From: Hymenochaete sp. R1
Taxonomy: Eukaryota > Basidiomycota > Agaricomycetes > Hymenochaetales > Hymenochaetaceae
DNA: 64,000 nt
Assembly (NCBI GenBank): GCA_019400425.1
Contig: JAFREE010000010.1
Location: 302,654-366,653, forward strand
Reading direction: 5' to 3'
Each line of letters starts with the position of its first letter. Position 1 is the stretch's first letter. The translations under genes were made by a program, and so were the position numbers. The notes beneath the pieces were generated by a model. It saw nothing but the letters and a program-made list of their open reading frames with translations. It had not been told where the DNA came from and made no database searches. Below, one piece after another: positions 1 to 12,076 of the stretch.

Positions 1-131
1 TCTACGTGCTCTCCTTCCCACTCTTTCTCTTCCTCCCCTTCGCTCTTTGCCTCCCTCAAAGCTCAACAGAGCATCTCCCACTCTCTCTTGGAAGCACTTT
101 TCACTGCATATTTCCTCCCCACATCAACATC

Positions 132-1181
132 ATGTCCCTCTCAAAGTTCATCACTCTCGTCGCCTTCGCTCTCTCCGCGACTGCTCTCGCAACCCCTCAC
201 GCGGCACGCAGCCTCCATGACCATCACGCTTTGGTGGCTCGCAAGGCTGTCCCGCAGCCTATCAGCGAGGCTCGCGAACTCCGCGTCGTGAAGCCAAAGC
301 GTCTCCGCCGCAGAGGTGACACCGGTCGCTGCTCTAACGTCGCCAGCAGCAGCAGCAGCTCTTCCTCCTCTTCTGAAGCACCCACCTCCACCTCCGAGTC
401 TTCCGCTCAGGACACTGCTACTCCCGTGGCCAACGTCAACGTCGATGTCACCACCTCCTGGTCCTCGGAATTCTCAACTTCAACCTGGTCTTCCGAGTCC
501 ACCAGCTGGTCCTCCACCTCTGAAGCTCCTGCTCAGACTTCATCCTCCACCTCGGTCGGCGGTATTCTCGGTTCCTTCTTCGCTGGCACAAACTCCGGTG
601 ATGGTGCGTTTTCCATCTTTTTTTCTCTCTTGTTCTGCTGTCCGCGACAGCATCTGATCGCTGTCTTTTTCTCTCCTTTTCCCACGGGTTCTGCACCGCT
701 TTAGGCACTTTCTACGCGACTGGCCTTGGTGCTTGTGGCATCACTAACACGGACAGCGATTTCATCTGCGCCGTGTCCGACTCTCTGTTCTCATCCGTTC
801 CGTACGTAGTCGCTCGACTTTTCGTCTTTTTTTCTTCCATTGACACAGTTGAATAGTGGATTTGACGGTGTGAACTCCAACGATAACCCGGTCTGCGGCA
901 AGCAAATTATCGCCTCTCGTGGAGACAAGACCGTGACTGTGACTGTCACCGATCGGTGCATGGTACGCATTTGTTTCTATCGTCTTCTTACAACGTTGTT
1001 AATGGTCCATTAGGGTTGCGAGAAGGCTGCAAGCTTGGACTTCAGCCCATCGGCGTACGACGTACGTTTATTTCTCTTTTTAAAAACAATCGATTGAAAT
1101 ACAGTGCTAATCAATTTGCATGTACAGGTGCTCGGTGACCCAGCTGAAGGTCGTATCCCCATCACCTGGACCTGGGCTTAA
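132..1181 (+). CDS. Secreted RlpA-like double-psi beta-barrel protein with Ser-rich linker
   Basis: Five exons can be read in phase: 132-603, 705-801, 857-962, 1014-1061 and 1128-1181, joined by GT-AG introns. The product is about 258 aa. It starts with a signal peptide (MSLSKFITLVAFALSATALA), then a basic stretch ending KPKRLRRRG that could be a Kex2-type cleavage site, then a low-complexity Ser/Thr linker. The C-terminal domain of about 100 aa carries the RlpA/expansin-like core (GLGACG, NTDSDFICAVS, NPVCGK, VTDRCMGC, LDFSPSAY, ending ITWTWA). Such basidiomycete proteins are secreted and related to barwin/expansin folds; no catalytic activity is assured. A paralogue lies at 5129-5799 with matching exon structure. 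The ATG at 132 is chosen because the signal peptide follows directly; an upstream in-frame extension adds only non-signal sequence. Confidence 0.85.
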
Positions 1182-1858
1182 ACGATCCGTGGCATTTATG
1201 GCTGCAATGAGTATCATCGTCAACATACCCTCCATCCTTTGGCACATACTTCAAGGGACACTTTTACTTTCCACGGACTCCACCCGAATGTTGTTGCATT
1301 ACGGCCTTCCTCCCTTAACCCCCCTCTTTGGCTCATGACTTGTGCCGTCGCCACCCTTTTCACGACTTGTTTGTGTCAATTGCACAGATGGGCCGCGCAT
1401 ACCTGGCACTACCATCCTCTTTATTTCTTTTCTTCCCCTTTTTTGCCTCTTTCCTTTATCGGTTGGCACTTCTGCGAAGCGCCCTTTTGCGCTGATGCGT
1501 TAAAGTCGAATTATTGCCCTTCGTTCTTTTTTATTTTCACTAAGCAACTTCACATTCTTAAAAAGTTTTATCTGTGTCGTCTCGGTTATTTGATCTGAAA
1601 TTGATTGGAAGACCTGTTCGCGATCGCTGACCGCGTTCAGACCCCCCTGTCTTTTTCGGCGCTCGGAAGTTTGGCATGTTGTGGTACATACGATAAGCTG
1701 GTGCTTATGGATAATACTTTTTTTTTGACTTGTGGAAGCTGAGTGATTGAGCGAATGAGCTTTGAATCAAGACGACAGATAAAGTACATTTACATCAATT
1801 GTGACTGGAGATATATGATATAGGAGATGAAGAAGCTAGCTGTTTCTCTTGTCTGGCC
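1182..1858. other. Convergent intergenic region, no gene seen
   Basis: This stretch holds the 3' ends of the RlpA-like gene on the plus strand and the cyclophilin gene on the minus strand. It is T-rich with short unconnected open frames. I see no RNA gene or repeat in it. Confidence 0.5.
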
Positions 1859-4081
1859 CTACCAACTGTCGAAATTCCCAAAGCCGATCTTGCGTTTCTT
1901 CTTTCCGTCGTCGTCCTCGATGCCACTCTTGACTGGAGTCGACGAAGGGTCCAGTGGTCTCTTCAGGTTGAGATACTTACCCACGCCGACTGTCCCAACA
2001 CCAACACCTCCCGTCGTCCCCTTCTTTTCCTCCGCACCCAGCTTGACTCCAAACCAATTCACATCATCGCCTTCCTTCTTCCCTTTCCCCGCACCCGCAC
2101 CCGTATTCACAGCACCCGCACCACCGCCCTCCCCCACCCCCGCCTTCCTCGCCAACCTCCTCGCCAAGCGCTTCTTATACTCCTCAAACGGATCCTGATA
2201 CACCACCACCCCCAAAACCCTCACCGTCCTCGCAGGAACGTCCGTGCCCTCCTTCACCCCGACCCTCTCCAGCGCATCCAGCACCTCCTCCCCGCCGACG
2301 AGCCGCCCGAACACGGTATGCTTCCCATCGAGGTGCGCCGCCGGCTGGAAGGTGAGGAAGAACTGGGAGGTGTTGGTGTCGAGCCCTTTGTTGGCCATGG
2401 AGAGCAGCCCGCGGGCGTCGTGCTTGGCGGCGTGCTTGTGCGTGTATTCGTCCCGGAAGGGGGTGCCCCAGTAGGATTGGCCGCCTCGGCCGGTGCCGGT
2501 TGGGTCGCCGGTTTGGACCTGTGGTGCAGTGCGGTTAAGCACAAAAAAAGACGAATGGCGAGGGCCGGGGTAAGTCGAGAGGGATAAAGTTAGGATTTAA
2601 AGTTAAGAGTAAGTTTTTCTTTCCTTCTTTCGTGAAATCGTGTGGACGGAAGGGACGGACCATGAATCCGGGGATTAGACGGTGGAATATACAATTGTCG
2701 TATTTCCCTTTCCGAGCGAGCATTAGAAAGTTGTAGCACGTTTTAGGGGCCTGTGGATGGATGCATATTTTTTTTCGTCCAGTTCAGTTCGGTAATGCGG
2801 GCGGATATACTCTCTGCTTACCTTCTCGCAGAACAGCTCGACGTTCAAGCTGCCACCTAAAGATGTCGATATCTAAAGCGGAATAGCCACGTTAGGGTCA
2901 TGTCAGGTGGCCGGGGATGGAGGGGTAAAAAAATGAGGTGGTAAGAAGTGGGTGCCCGACTCACTCGGACGTATGCCCTCCGCTTTCCAACGTCCGCCTC
3001 CTTCCCTTTGCCTTTCGGCGGGTTCGAAATGGCCTCGTACATGAGTTCTTCCTCGTCCCATACCAAACGCGACGTCTGAAGTGTCGGATCAACGGAGGTG
3101 GAGGTGAGCGAGGCACCGGGAAGTCCGCTGGAATATGGCGAGACGTTCCCTGGTGTTCTTAATGTTAGATACACCGAGAAAGAAAGAAGAAAAAAATCGA
3201 GGGGGAAAAATGACGGAGAACGAACACGGGAGCTTTTCTTTTGCTTTGAGTGCGACGACCGGTCCGGGTTTGGTAGTGCCGCTTTTGGCCTCTGTGGATG
3301 TTTTTGTGGCTGAGGATGTGGAGGGTGTGGGAGCAACGGGCAGCGCATGAGGGTTTTGCAAGACGATGACATCTTCCCTGTAAAAAAAAAACACGGGAAG
3401 AATCACCATCAACGAACACCAACAATCCTCTGAACCAAATCGACTCACTTTTTGAAAGACGTATCACTTAGCAAATCCTTTCCACCCTTGATGCTCTCTG
3501 CAAGGTACACGTTTCCCGTAGTCGCAATGGCTACGATGTGGGAATGCTCGCTGAAGGGCTTGAAAGAGATGGGGTCGTGGATCTCGCCGGTCGCTTTGCG
3601 GGAGTAGTTGAGGTGGATGAGGTCGTTGGGCGTCAAGGGTTCCTTCGTCACAGGGTTCGTGTTGTTGTTATTCCTGGGAGAAAAGTCGGGTGGGCCGAGT
3701 GAGACGACTAGACGGAAACGGAAATGGACACGGAAACGAGAACAGAACAGAATAAAACACAGTACTGGGCTTACTTTAACCACGGAAGAATGTTCACAAG
3801 GTCGAAGACGATCCCTGTTCCATCTGGGTTTCTCGCACATACAGGGTGAGCGAACGGCTGAAACGACAGAGCACAGCAGTCGAATGGCGTCACGGCTCCT
3901 GGATGGGGTGCCTGTTGCTTCCTGAGTACGTTCGAATCAGCACTGATTCTGGCAAGTTCAAGATGCGTCGAATCAATCGCACGCACTCTCTGTAGCCTGA
4001 TGAAGAAGAATGTTGGCCTCCTGCTTTGCCGGAGTATTCGGTGTGCGTGATGTACAACTTGTCATTGCTTCCGTGCCCCAT
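1859..4081 (-). CDS. U-box cyclophilin, PPIL2/Cyp60 family peptidyl-prolyl isomerase
   Basis: The gene has several exons on the minus strand. The start ([17 protein letters not shown]) matches the N-terminus of PPIL2. A U-box follows ([40 protein letters not shown]), then a linker, then the cyclophilin domain ([52 protein letters not shown]). The C-terminus ends GFGNFDSW, close to the GFGDFSSW tail of human PPIL2. Arg, Phe, Met and Gln of the active site are present. The position of Trp121 in cyclophilin A (before LDGKH) is His here. PPIL2-type proteins are nuclear spliceosome-associated proteins with a U-box E3 fold. Exon joins near 2740-3000 are approximate. The identity is firm. Confidence 0.92.
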
Positions 4082-4152
4082 TTTGCTAGAACAATGGCGT
4101 CAATGTAGTGGAAGAGAGTCGAAGTTGCACTTTGAAGAATTCCTTCAGCTCG

Positions 4153-4164
4153 CCCCCCCCCCCC
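4153..4164. repeat. Homopolymer C12 tract
   Basis: There are twelve consecutive C on the plus strand, followed by a TCCCC repeat. It lies just upstream of the cyclophilin start. Confidence 0.9.
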
Positions 4165-4966
4165 TCCCCTCCCCAACTGCTTCGTAAAATGCACGTGATG
4201 TCAAGACTACTATATTCAGACGGACGCCCAAGCTACCCTTCTTTCTGAGTTTCTCCCACAAGCACCCATCATCATCGATATCGACAACACGTTTGTTGCC
4301 CAGTGCCCATTTCATTGTTCTTCGTGCCAATAATCAGGGATGTATTCTCCATCAAAAGACAAGAAGGAACTGAACTATACTTGATCGAGAAACGAAGATA
4401 CAGAGCCAAGGTAAAGTGAGGACCGCAGTACTCGCAGGGTTCCGCCGTACGAGCCATCTGCCTTTCAATCATATTGCTTGTTCCTGAGCAGTTGCCATCG
4501 ACGAAGTTGCCAATCTGCTGCGTGGAAATAGATCGCTGCTGTGGCTGAAGATGAAAATTTCTAACTCAAGAGTCTAGTAGGTGCGATCCTTTCTGCTCTT
4601 GTGTAAGCAAAGCGACGGCTCTTGCAACACGCCTTTGGGTGACCCCAATTTCAAACACGGGCCTGCCACGCGTATCCGCCTGTCCGCCGGTACCTGCCTG
4701 CATCATGGCCTATTTTCATTTCATTGACAAAAAAAATTACGGAGGCTGCACAGTCGCTAGTAACCAACCAACCAATACCACGGCTGCGTCGGAGCGCGTT
4801 CGGTGAGTAACCCTACCCTTGATTGTCGTTTGTTTAGTTGTCACTCAGGCTTCTCCCGGTGTTTTGATTCCGAAGCTCGAATTTCCCGCAGCACGCTGCT
4901 CACAATGAAATGTTGGCCGTTTCATGCAAGCTTAAGCGAATCCGGTCGTTGGCCTTCCTCTTCGCC

Positions 4967-4974
4967 TATAAAAG
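4967..4974 (+). promoter_or_regulatory. TATA box of the second RlpA-like gene
   Basis: TATAAAAG lies about 155 bases upstream of the ATG at 5129 and is followed by a CT-rich stretch, a layout typical of highly expressed fungal genes. No transcription start is proven. Confidence 0.55.
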
Positions 4975-5128
4975 CGGTCGACATAGCCTCATTCATGTCA
5001 TTGTTTCCCCAACTTCATTTCCCCTCTCCTCCCCTTTCCTGTAGAAGCTTTCTTGCCACTCTCGTCCAATCCAATACCCACCACTCTCCCAACCGCTCAT
5101 CTCAGCTGCGCTGCACCTTTTTCCAAAC

Positions 5129-5799
5129 ATGTTGGCATCCATCGGTCTCTTCTTCCTCATTGCCAACATCTTCGTTGCGTCGGTACTCGGGTTGCCGCAC
5201 AGCGCTCGACGCCTAAATGAACACCGTGGGATCGCCGCTCGCCAGAGTTTCCTGTCCGGTACCCAGACGGGACAAGGTAAGCTGCATTCACCTTATACAA
5301 TGCAACCGATAGCTTACCATCATCTAGCTACCTACTACGAAGTCGGTCTTGGTGCATGTGGCAAGACGAACTCGGACAGCGACTTTATTGCGGCCGTCTC
5401 TAAGGATCTTTTCGATGTATTCCCGTACGTCTCCTCTATATGTAGTTTGGTCGTTAACTAAGACGTTGTTCATCATCGCATAAAGTGGCTATGACGGCGT
5501 GAACTCGAACACAAACCCTGTCTGTGGCAAGACCATTACATTGAACTGTAAGTTAGATGAAAAGGAAAACTATGTTATCTTTTTTGACTTGATTCCCCCC
5601 CTCCAGACAATGGCAAGAGTGCGACTGTTGCCATTGAAGATAGATGCGTGGGTTGCGACGTGACTGACATAGACCTCAGTCCCGCCGCATTCAGTGTAAG
5701 TCATGGTTTATTTATTTCGCACCAAGTCTAATCGATGGCACACAGGCACTTGCCGATGAAAGCCTCGGGCGTATCGAGATGAACTGGGTCTGGGATTAG
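5129..5799 (+). CDS. Small secreted RlpA-like double-psi beta-barrel protein
   Basis: Five exons join in phase: 5129-5276, 5328-5424, 5486-5547, 5607-5695 and 5746-5799. They give a 149 aa protein with a signal peptide (LASIGLFFLIANIFVASVLG) and an RlpA-like domain (EVGLGACGKTNSDSDF, NPVCGK, IEDRCVGCDVTDIDLSP, MNWVWD at the end). The second exon (97 nt) and the last exon (54 nt) have the same lengths as in the gene at 132-1181, so the two are paralogues. This copy lacks the Ser/Thr-rich linker and the basic cleavage-like stretch. It is probably a secreted wall-associated or effector-like protein; its biochemical role is unknown. Confidence 0.88.
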
Positions 5800-6332
5800 A
5801 AACTTGCCGTCCCCGCCCACTTCGTTCGTGCTGCTAGCCAGCGCAGTATACCCCCTTCGTTTTCGACAAGCCTTCTCAAGGTTCCGGAAGCCTCAAGTCA
5901 GAAGCCTTTGTTTAATTCATTTCCCCTTCATTTCCCCTATTCCTCCCTTTGTGTCTCGATGAGATACCATGTTCCTCGTTCCTTTGGGTTTTGATTTTTC
6001 CTCCTTTTTCCTCTCGCAGGCTGGATCCTTTTTGGATTTCCCTTGGGTCACATTTAGACATACAACAATTGTAGATCAAATTAAATTTCTCCGTTACGTA
6101 TACCCAGTTGTAGTACAAGTGGAAATTTAAATCGTTTAGAAGAGATCCGAGCAAATGCTCGTAAACTTTGAATTTAGGTGGAATTAGTTGATCGTGCTCG
6201 AGGCCGAGTCCAGTCCATAGCGCGCGTTGAGCGCCTCTTCCTCTTCCTCTGACTACTCTGGCCGACGTGGTCTGACGCGCCTATAATTGTCCTCCACTTT
6301 ACTTCTCAGCTCGAATCCAGCTCGTCTCTTGT
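5800..6332. other. Intergenic region, no gene seen
   Basis: The first half is the T-rich 3' flank of the RlpA-like gene. The second half is the promoter of the Med5 gene. No supported feature was found. Confidence 0.5.
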
Positions 6333-9300
6333 ATGTCATTGAAAGAGGTCACGGACAGGTGCTTTCAGAATGGCGTTAGCGAGCAGAAGGTCTGTCCCGT
6401 CCCTTCTGTTCGTTGCACGGCACATTGACCAAGGGCAGATACATTGCATCTCGTAGTGGGCAAAATTCTGCCACCACGTTATAGAACGCGATGGAATGCC
6501 AAGGGATGAATCCCAAGCTCAGATCAGTAGTACGTACATCATAGGACATTTATTGTCCACCAATGAAATGCGATACTCATGTGCATTCAGACGCGATTCT
6601 GCACCTGTACGAAATCTACCCCGCAGACCTGCTCTTACTTGGCTACCTCAAATACGCATTGCACAATTTGGACCTCCTTTCTTTACCCATCTTCCTGTCT
6701 ACTTTCTTGGAAGCCGCCAAGTCCCCGGACCTGCACGACACGTCAACCTTGAACATGTTATGCAGACTTATTCAAGAAGAATATTTTGCTCGGAGTTTGC
6801 CAGCGGACAAGGTCTTGCTCGCGACGGAGGAGCCGTCTATCTCACATACGCTGAATATCGTGCACAACGCCATCGATTTACTCCGAGTCACGTATACGCT
6901 CCCTTCGTCGCCCTTCCATAACCCCGTGTCTTCGGCCTCCCAGATTGTGCGACTGCTTCTTTCTTGCGTCGGAAGCTTAATTGCTCTCTCCACGACCGAA
7001 GCGATGCTACATTACGCGAATGTATTAGTGGCGTTGCAGCTTGAGCTTGAAAGTGACGTGAGAGCGTCTCTCGAATCGTTCGCTTTATCTCTTAACATGG
7101 TACTCGGAGACGATGCCAAGATGGCGCAGGAGGCACAAATGATGCATACCTTGCAAATGTCTGTGGGAAAAGGCGATTCCTCTGGATCAAACTCTCAGAC
7201 GGATATTGTGACTTTGAGCCTCGTGTTGAGGCAGCTCGTGAGTGTTTTTTTTTTGCTTCTGCTTCCATAAATTGATTGATATCCGTCATTCGCTCATGAA
7301 TGTATCCGCCAGGTTGAGAATAGGTCCACGGTAAATGGATCCGGAACGTCAATGGCCGTGGTTTGGCTTGTGGCTATTTTCAGATGGACGTCTTGGACCC
7401 CCAAAGCGTTTTACACACAACTGTTTCTGGCTGCTGTAACGATCCTTGCGCAGTGCAGCTCGCACGCCCGTTCTGCTCTTCTCTGGCGATCATTTATAGT
7501 AACCCGGGTACGCGATCTGAATCTGTCCGAAAGTTACCGTCTAATAAGATTCTGTACCAAGCTTACTCAGCTGCTGCCTGAGTTTGAGAAGGCTCTGAAA
7601 GGAGAGTCGATAGCAGAGTCAGAATGGGTTCGTGATCATTTTGAACTCCCAATCGATATTGATCTTATTGCGGGTGATCGCAGAGAGGAGCCATTCATTC
7701 AGCGCTCTCTGCCGTGTCCAGCCGTTCTGACCTTCTAACCCAATGCGATATGGCGCCTCTAAGTAAGGATTCGGATGAAATGAATGCTGAGAACTCGGAG
7801 AGGTTCGTCGTTCTGCTTTAAGGTTTGTGGGGAATTTTCATAAACGTTTTATAATAGTCGCCCTGCAGGCCCCCATCCGTTCTTCAACTTCCTTCTTCAG
7901 TATTGTGCTCATCGGACGCAGCTCTTGGACAGCGCTGCCCAGGCTGCTTTCAGGCTGCTCATCGAACCAGGCCTTACTACGTTACTCACGGGAGACTCGA
8001 GCGATAGTGGGTCAAATATTGAGGTATGAATATGCAAAGTATTCGAGGTTTACGATGTTGATTAAATGCGTCTCAGGGTCTTGTCGAGGAGAAGCTCTTA
8101 GCTGATACCAACAACGAGGAACACTTGATATCTTTTATCTCAAAAGCATTTAAGGATACTCCGAATCATCCTCAGGTATCACGAGCCATTCAAAAGGCAA
8201 GTTTCCTGGCACTGATTATGATTTTCTAACCTCGCGACTGACAGCATGATAGAGACTTTACAATCTTTGCCAGCAGAACGATGTCGAGGGTTTGGGGATG
8301 CTGTGCAAGATCTTCAACACCCATAACCTTGCCGTAGATATCATCTCCCTCCACGTCAAACTGTACGATGTACTTGCAAAAATACTTGCATTTGTGGAAG
8401 ACTTTGATTGTGAATCTGTCGGTGAGCAAATGGAAAATACATTGTGATGAGTGCAATCCGTGTCTAAGTCTGGTCTTCCTCTTTCAGGTGATCCACAGAC
8501 TGCTGTTGGACACCTGGGCAACGTCGTTTTGTTTTTACAAGCAACTTTAGTAAAATATCAGGTAAATATTCAGCTCCTCAGTCATTTCTCCTATTCACTA
8601 GCACCCACAGTTTCCTTCCCGTACTTTCAAGTTGGAAGATCGAGTTCTTTCGACGGAGTATCTCCTGTCTACCTCCACAGTCTATCGAATGTCCCAACTA
8701 GGTGGCGAGGACATTACAGCCATGAGGATATGGACGAAAGCCCTTTTCGACACAAACAGCGAAGGAATCGAGGATAACATTCTGAGGTTAGGAGAACTCA
8801 CTTTTGACTAGATCGACTCTGACACTCCCTTGAATAGGAGCACCAAGCCGAAGACGTTAATGAAGCTAACAGCTTCCTTGGTCTTGCAAACTTCAAATGC
8901 TTGTTCAGAACGGCGCATGGAAGTTGAAACGCTTAAAAACGGTATCTCGTATTTTACTGGTCCCCTGTTAAACTGGACGCTCGTAGGAGGGGTTAAAGCG
9001 CTGCTACGCGATATCTACGAAAAGGAGTGAGCATGACAATAATTTCAAAGAATGCCATTAACACATCATCGTGCTTCAGCTTCAATGCTCCTGTCCACTT
9101 GGATGTGCTTCAAACGCTTATCGAAGCCCCCTCCTGTCCAGAGACAGTTCTCAAACTGACTGGGCACGGGATTTTCAGACTTGTTTCGGACCCGAAAGCA
9201 ACGACTTTTGAGCAAAAGCATCCTAATTCCTCATTCAAGTCTGCTAAATTGAAGGCGATAGCCAGCAAGGCGCTCGGTCTTCCTCCTGAAGGTACGAAAG

Positions 9301-9950
9301 TACGATCTTCGCAAAAAAATCCAGAAACAGGCTGAAAACAGATATTAGGGTCTCAAATGGGCGGATTCTCCATGCCAACGGAAGTGCATTGGCTTGACCA
9401 GCCTCGTCAGGTCATCCATGATGCTCTACACCTCGCCCGCTCAGGCAAAGCGCCCTCTTTCGAAGTGGGCCGTTGTGTCAGCATTCTCGGGCCAACACGT
9501 TTTCTCCGACTTCTCTGGAGTGAGCTCGAGACGGCTGCCCAGATGGGTGACATGGATCTTAGCCGGCGATTCGCAACACATGCACTCTTGTCACCGCCTG
9601 CAGAAGTCGGACCAGGGGCAGGGAAGACTCCCCCATTGTTGCCGATATTTATGACCTCGGTAATCCATGTGGTCCTTGCGAGATTAGATAGTGCAGCTCC
9701 AGGAGAACAGTCACTCGGGATAGAGTTACTCGTCACGGTCATCATTTCAACCTTGACCGGACTGTTGCAGTTTGAGTGGGCAATGCGTGCGGTGATCCCG
9801 GACTCCTCGGCTGACCCCGTCGCCGTCGCTGTTGGTCGAAGACTTGCAGCAGACTTAAAGGGGAGCAAGAGCACATCAGCTACAATGGTCATGCAAAGAT
9901 TATCTGCGTCATCCACATTTGTTGCTAATTTCCCGATGATGGCAACTTGA
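6333..9950 (+). CDS. MED5: Mediator complex subunit 5 (Med5/Nut1-like)
   Basis: The start is the ATG at 6333. Exon 1 encodes MSLKEVTDRCFQNGVSEQK; exon 2 begins WAKFCHHV near 6457; exon 3 enters at about 6590 with AILHLYEIYPADLLLLGYL. The phases agree and the order fits the N-terminus of basidiomycete Med5. Further recognisable blocks are MLHYANVLVALQ, LGDDAKMAQEAQMMHTLQ and the C-terminal QVIHDALHLARSGKAP and RCVSILGPTRFLRLLWSELE. Several introns interrupt the middle, and the exon chain at 7700-8800 is only partly resolved. The protein should be roughly 1,000 aa, the usual size. Med5 is a nuclear subunit of the Mediator tail, linking activators to RNA polymerase II. The assignment rests on pattern memory, not an alignment. 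Confidence 0.7.
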
Positions 9951-10133
9951 GCTCGCAAAAGGAATTGAACATCAGTTTCCGTCATTCACATGCTTCATTA
10001 TTTATTGTACAGGTATTTTATTTCGCTGCATAGAATGATAAGGAATAATGTATCCGTGTTTACTGCCTATTAAACTGTAGGTGGTGGTGGTGCTAAAAGG
10101 ACACTTATCAGATGCTCGCTCGAGTCGATTGAA

Positions 10134-12076
10134 CTAGAACTCACGGCAACAAGAATGTTCAGTTGGGTCGCAGTCCTGCTGGTTAGGTGGACATGTTACG
10201 AGACAGCAAGGCCCAGATACATTGATCTTATTGGAATGATCAACAATCCGTGCAAACCTACATTTGCATGAGAGAAAAAGTAACTTACGGGAGTCAAATC
10301 AGACGCAGTCGAAGTCGAAGGTCTTGAAGTATGGTATTCTGGTTGAATCGTGCTCGAATGAATACCTCGTTCGTGCAACGCACGGCGTATTTCTAAGGCA
10401 ACATGCATAAAATCGTGATCGCGAGATGCCAGGACATGCACCGAAGCAACCACCTTCGTCTCTGACAGCTGCCAGATATGAAGTTCGTGCACATCCTGCA
10501 CACCATCGACATCTCGAATAGCGCTGTCAACGTCCTCTAAGGAAATACCCGTCGGTACGCCTTGGAGAAGAATGAATGAGGCGCTTTTGACTGCAAAGTT
10601 AAATAAATTAAAATACAAAGGTAAGATATCGTGAAACGTAATGCTTACCGAGAGGAAGTGCTGAAGAAAAGATGATGCAAGTAATGACAAGAGAAATTAT
10701 TGGGTCGAAGTAATATTTCCAGCTCAATGTAGAGAACCAGATGATGAGCCCAGTTGCAATCACGCCAACATTTCCTTTCGATACGTGGTCAATGAAAGCA
10801 ATCGCGACACCAGAGATATGGTCTTACCTAACGCATCCCCAAGTACATGGAGAAGGATGGCATGCATGTTCATGTTTCCGTGACCGTGCGCGTGGCCCCC
10901 TGCGCTCTCACGCTTTCCTTCCCCCTTGCGAGAGCTTTGTCGAGTGACCGGCAACGTTTCATCGCCCAGTACGGGCCGAGAGTACTGATCTTGATTCCGC
11001 AGTGATGATAAAAGAGGAGTATTCTCAGACCGTCGCCTATCCTCATAGTTGTCCTCGGCAATCGCATCCTCTGCAGAGAACGAGCTGTGCGTACGCTCAT
11101 GCTTCAGAGATCCGGAAAGTGCATTCGAAACACTCCTGGATACAGAAGGGGACCTCGCTCTCTGTAGATCTTGGGCTTCCTGAATGACAAGTGCACGGGT
11201 AGCTGCAGGGTACCCGTACAATGAATTCGAACGTTCTCGGCTGCGTCCCCTTTGTTCGCCATCGACTGGCGTAAGGGAGCCACTTGAACCGGAGTCCTCA
11301 AGCTGCTGCCTTTCACTCGATGATGTAATTTTCTTCTTTCCATGCTCGTCATCCCCATGAACGTGACTATGGCTATGCTCTACATCACAAATGGCATTAA
11401 CGAGAAACTGGCAAGTGTTTTACTCAACATGACTTACCATGGAAGAGAAATAGACCAAATATATTTGATGCCAGACCAAAAGATCCGACAATAACAACCA
11501 GCTTTGGGTTCGAAATCTCTGCATTCGCCAGGGTGAGATGTAGCCTTTGATAATCACTTATAGCGGCGGGCGACATACCGGGAGTACTGAAAAAGCGCTC
11601 CATTGCTTCCATAAAGATTGAGAAACATAGTGCCAGTAAAAAGACGCCATTAATCAATGCCGCGAGAATTTCGGCACGATGCCAACCATACGAATACTTC
11701 TTGTCTACGTCTTCGGACTTTTGGCCAGTAAGCTATAAAGTATGAGATATATTTACTCCCGATAATATTATCAAAATCCGAAAGAGCACAACTTACTTTT
11801 ATAGCGTACAAAGCAACGATCAAGCTCAAAATATCACTGTGGCACACAGGAGTTTCGAATTAGCATTTCGAATTCCTTCCGTAAACTACCCACTTCAACA
11901 TATGAAAACTATCTGCGACCAATGCGAGAGAACCAACGGCGTAGCCTGGACCGGTATTGTCAGACCAGGTATGTGAAAGAAAAGTAAACGAGCACACCAG
12001 CTATGAGCTCGACCAGAAAGAAGACTATATCGATAACAAGGAGAAACGTTATCCTCGCCTGTCTCGATACGCCCAT
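10134..12076 (-). CDS. Vacuolar-type zinc transporter, cation diffusion facilitator (ZRC1/COT1 family)
   Basis: The protein starts MGVSRQARITFLLVIDIVFF, which resembles Zrc1/Cot1. Transmembrane blocks follow (LSLIVALYAIK, KLVVIVGSFGLASNIFGLFL), then a His-rich loop (CHSHSHVHGDDEHGKKK) and a long Ser/Arg-rich cytosolic insert ending GGHAHGHGNMNMHAILLHVL. Next come VKSASFILLQGVPTGI and the cytosolic domain (DVHELHIWQL). After a last intron at about 10220-10285 the reading frame gives the Cys motif CCLVTCPPNQQDCDPTEHSC and the stop at 10134-10136. Zrc1/Cot1 proteins move zinc or cobalt into the vacuole in exchange for protons. Without this final splice the protein would end early and lose the conserved Cys tail. 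Confidence 0.9.

Larger units (their letters stand above)
4082..5128. other. Divergent intergenic region with poly-C tract and TATA box
   Basis: The region separates the start of the cyclophilin gene (minus strand) from the second RlpA-like gene (plus strand). It contains a 12-base C run at 4153-4164 and a TATA motif at 4967-4974. Two short minus-strand open frames (4145-4330 and 4272-4472) do not join into a recognisable protein. Confidence 0.5.

Noticed and set aside
347..382. AGC/TCC microsatellite
   Set aside because: It encodes the poly-Ser linker of the first RlpA-like protein and is not a separate repeat feature.
316..657. Pro/Leu-rich frame overlapping the first RlpA-like gene
   Set aside because: It is a frame shadow of the Ser-rich linker codons.
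4145..4472. Two minus-strand frames with CEYCGPH, possible zinc-finger gene
   Set aside because: I could not splice them into a convincing protein, and they fall in the cyclophilin promoter.
9407..9985. Long minus-strand open frame of 192 codons opposite Med5
   Set aside because: It is antisense to the well-supported last exon of Med5 and its content has no motif.
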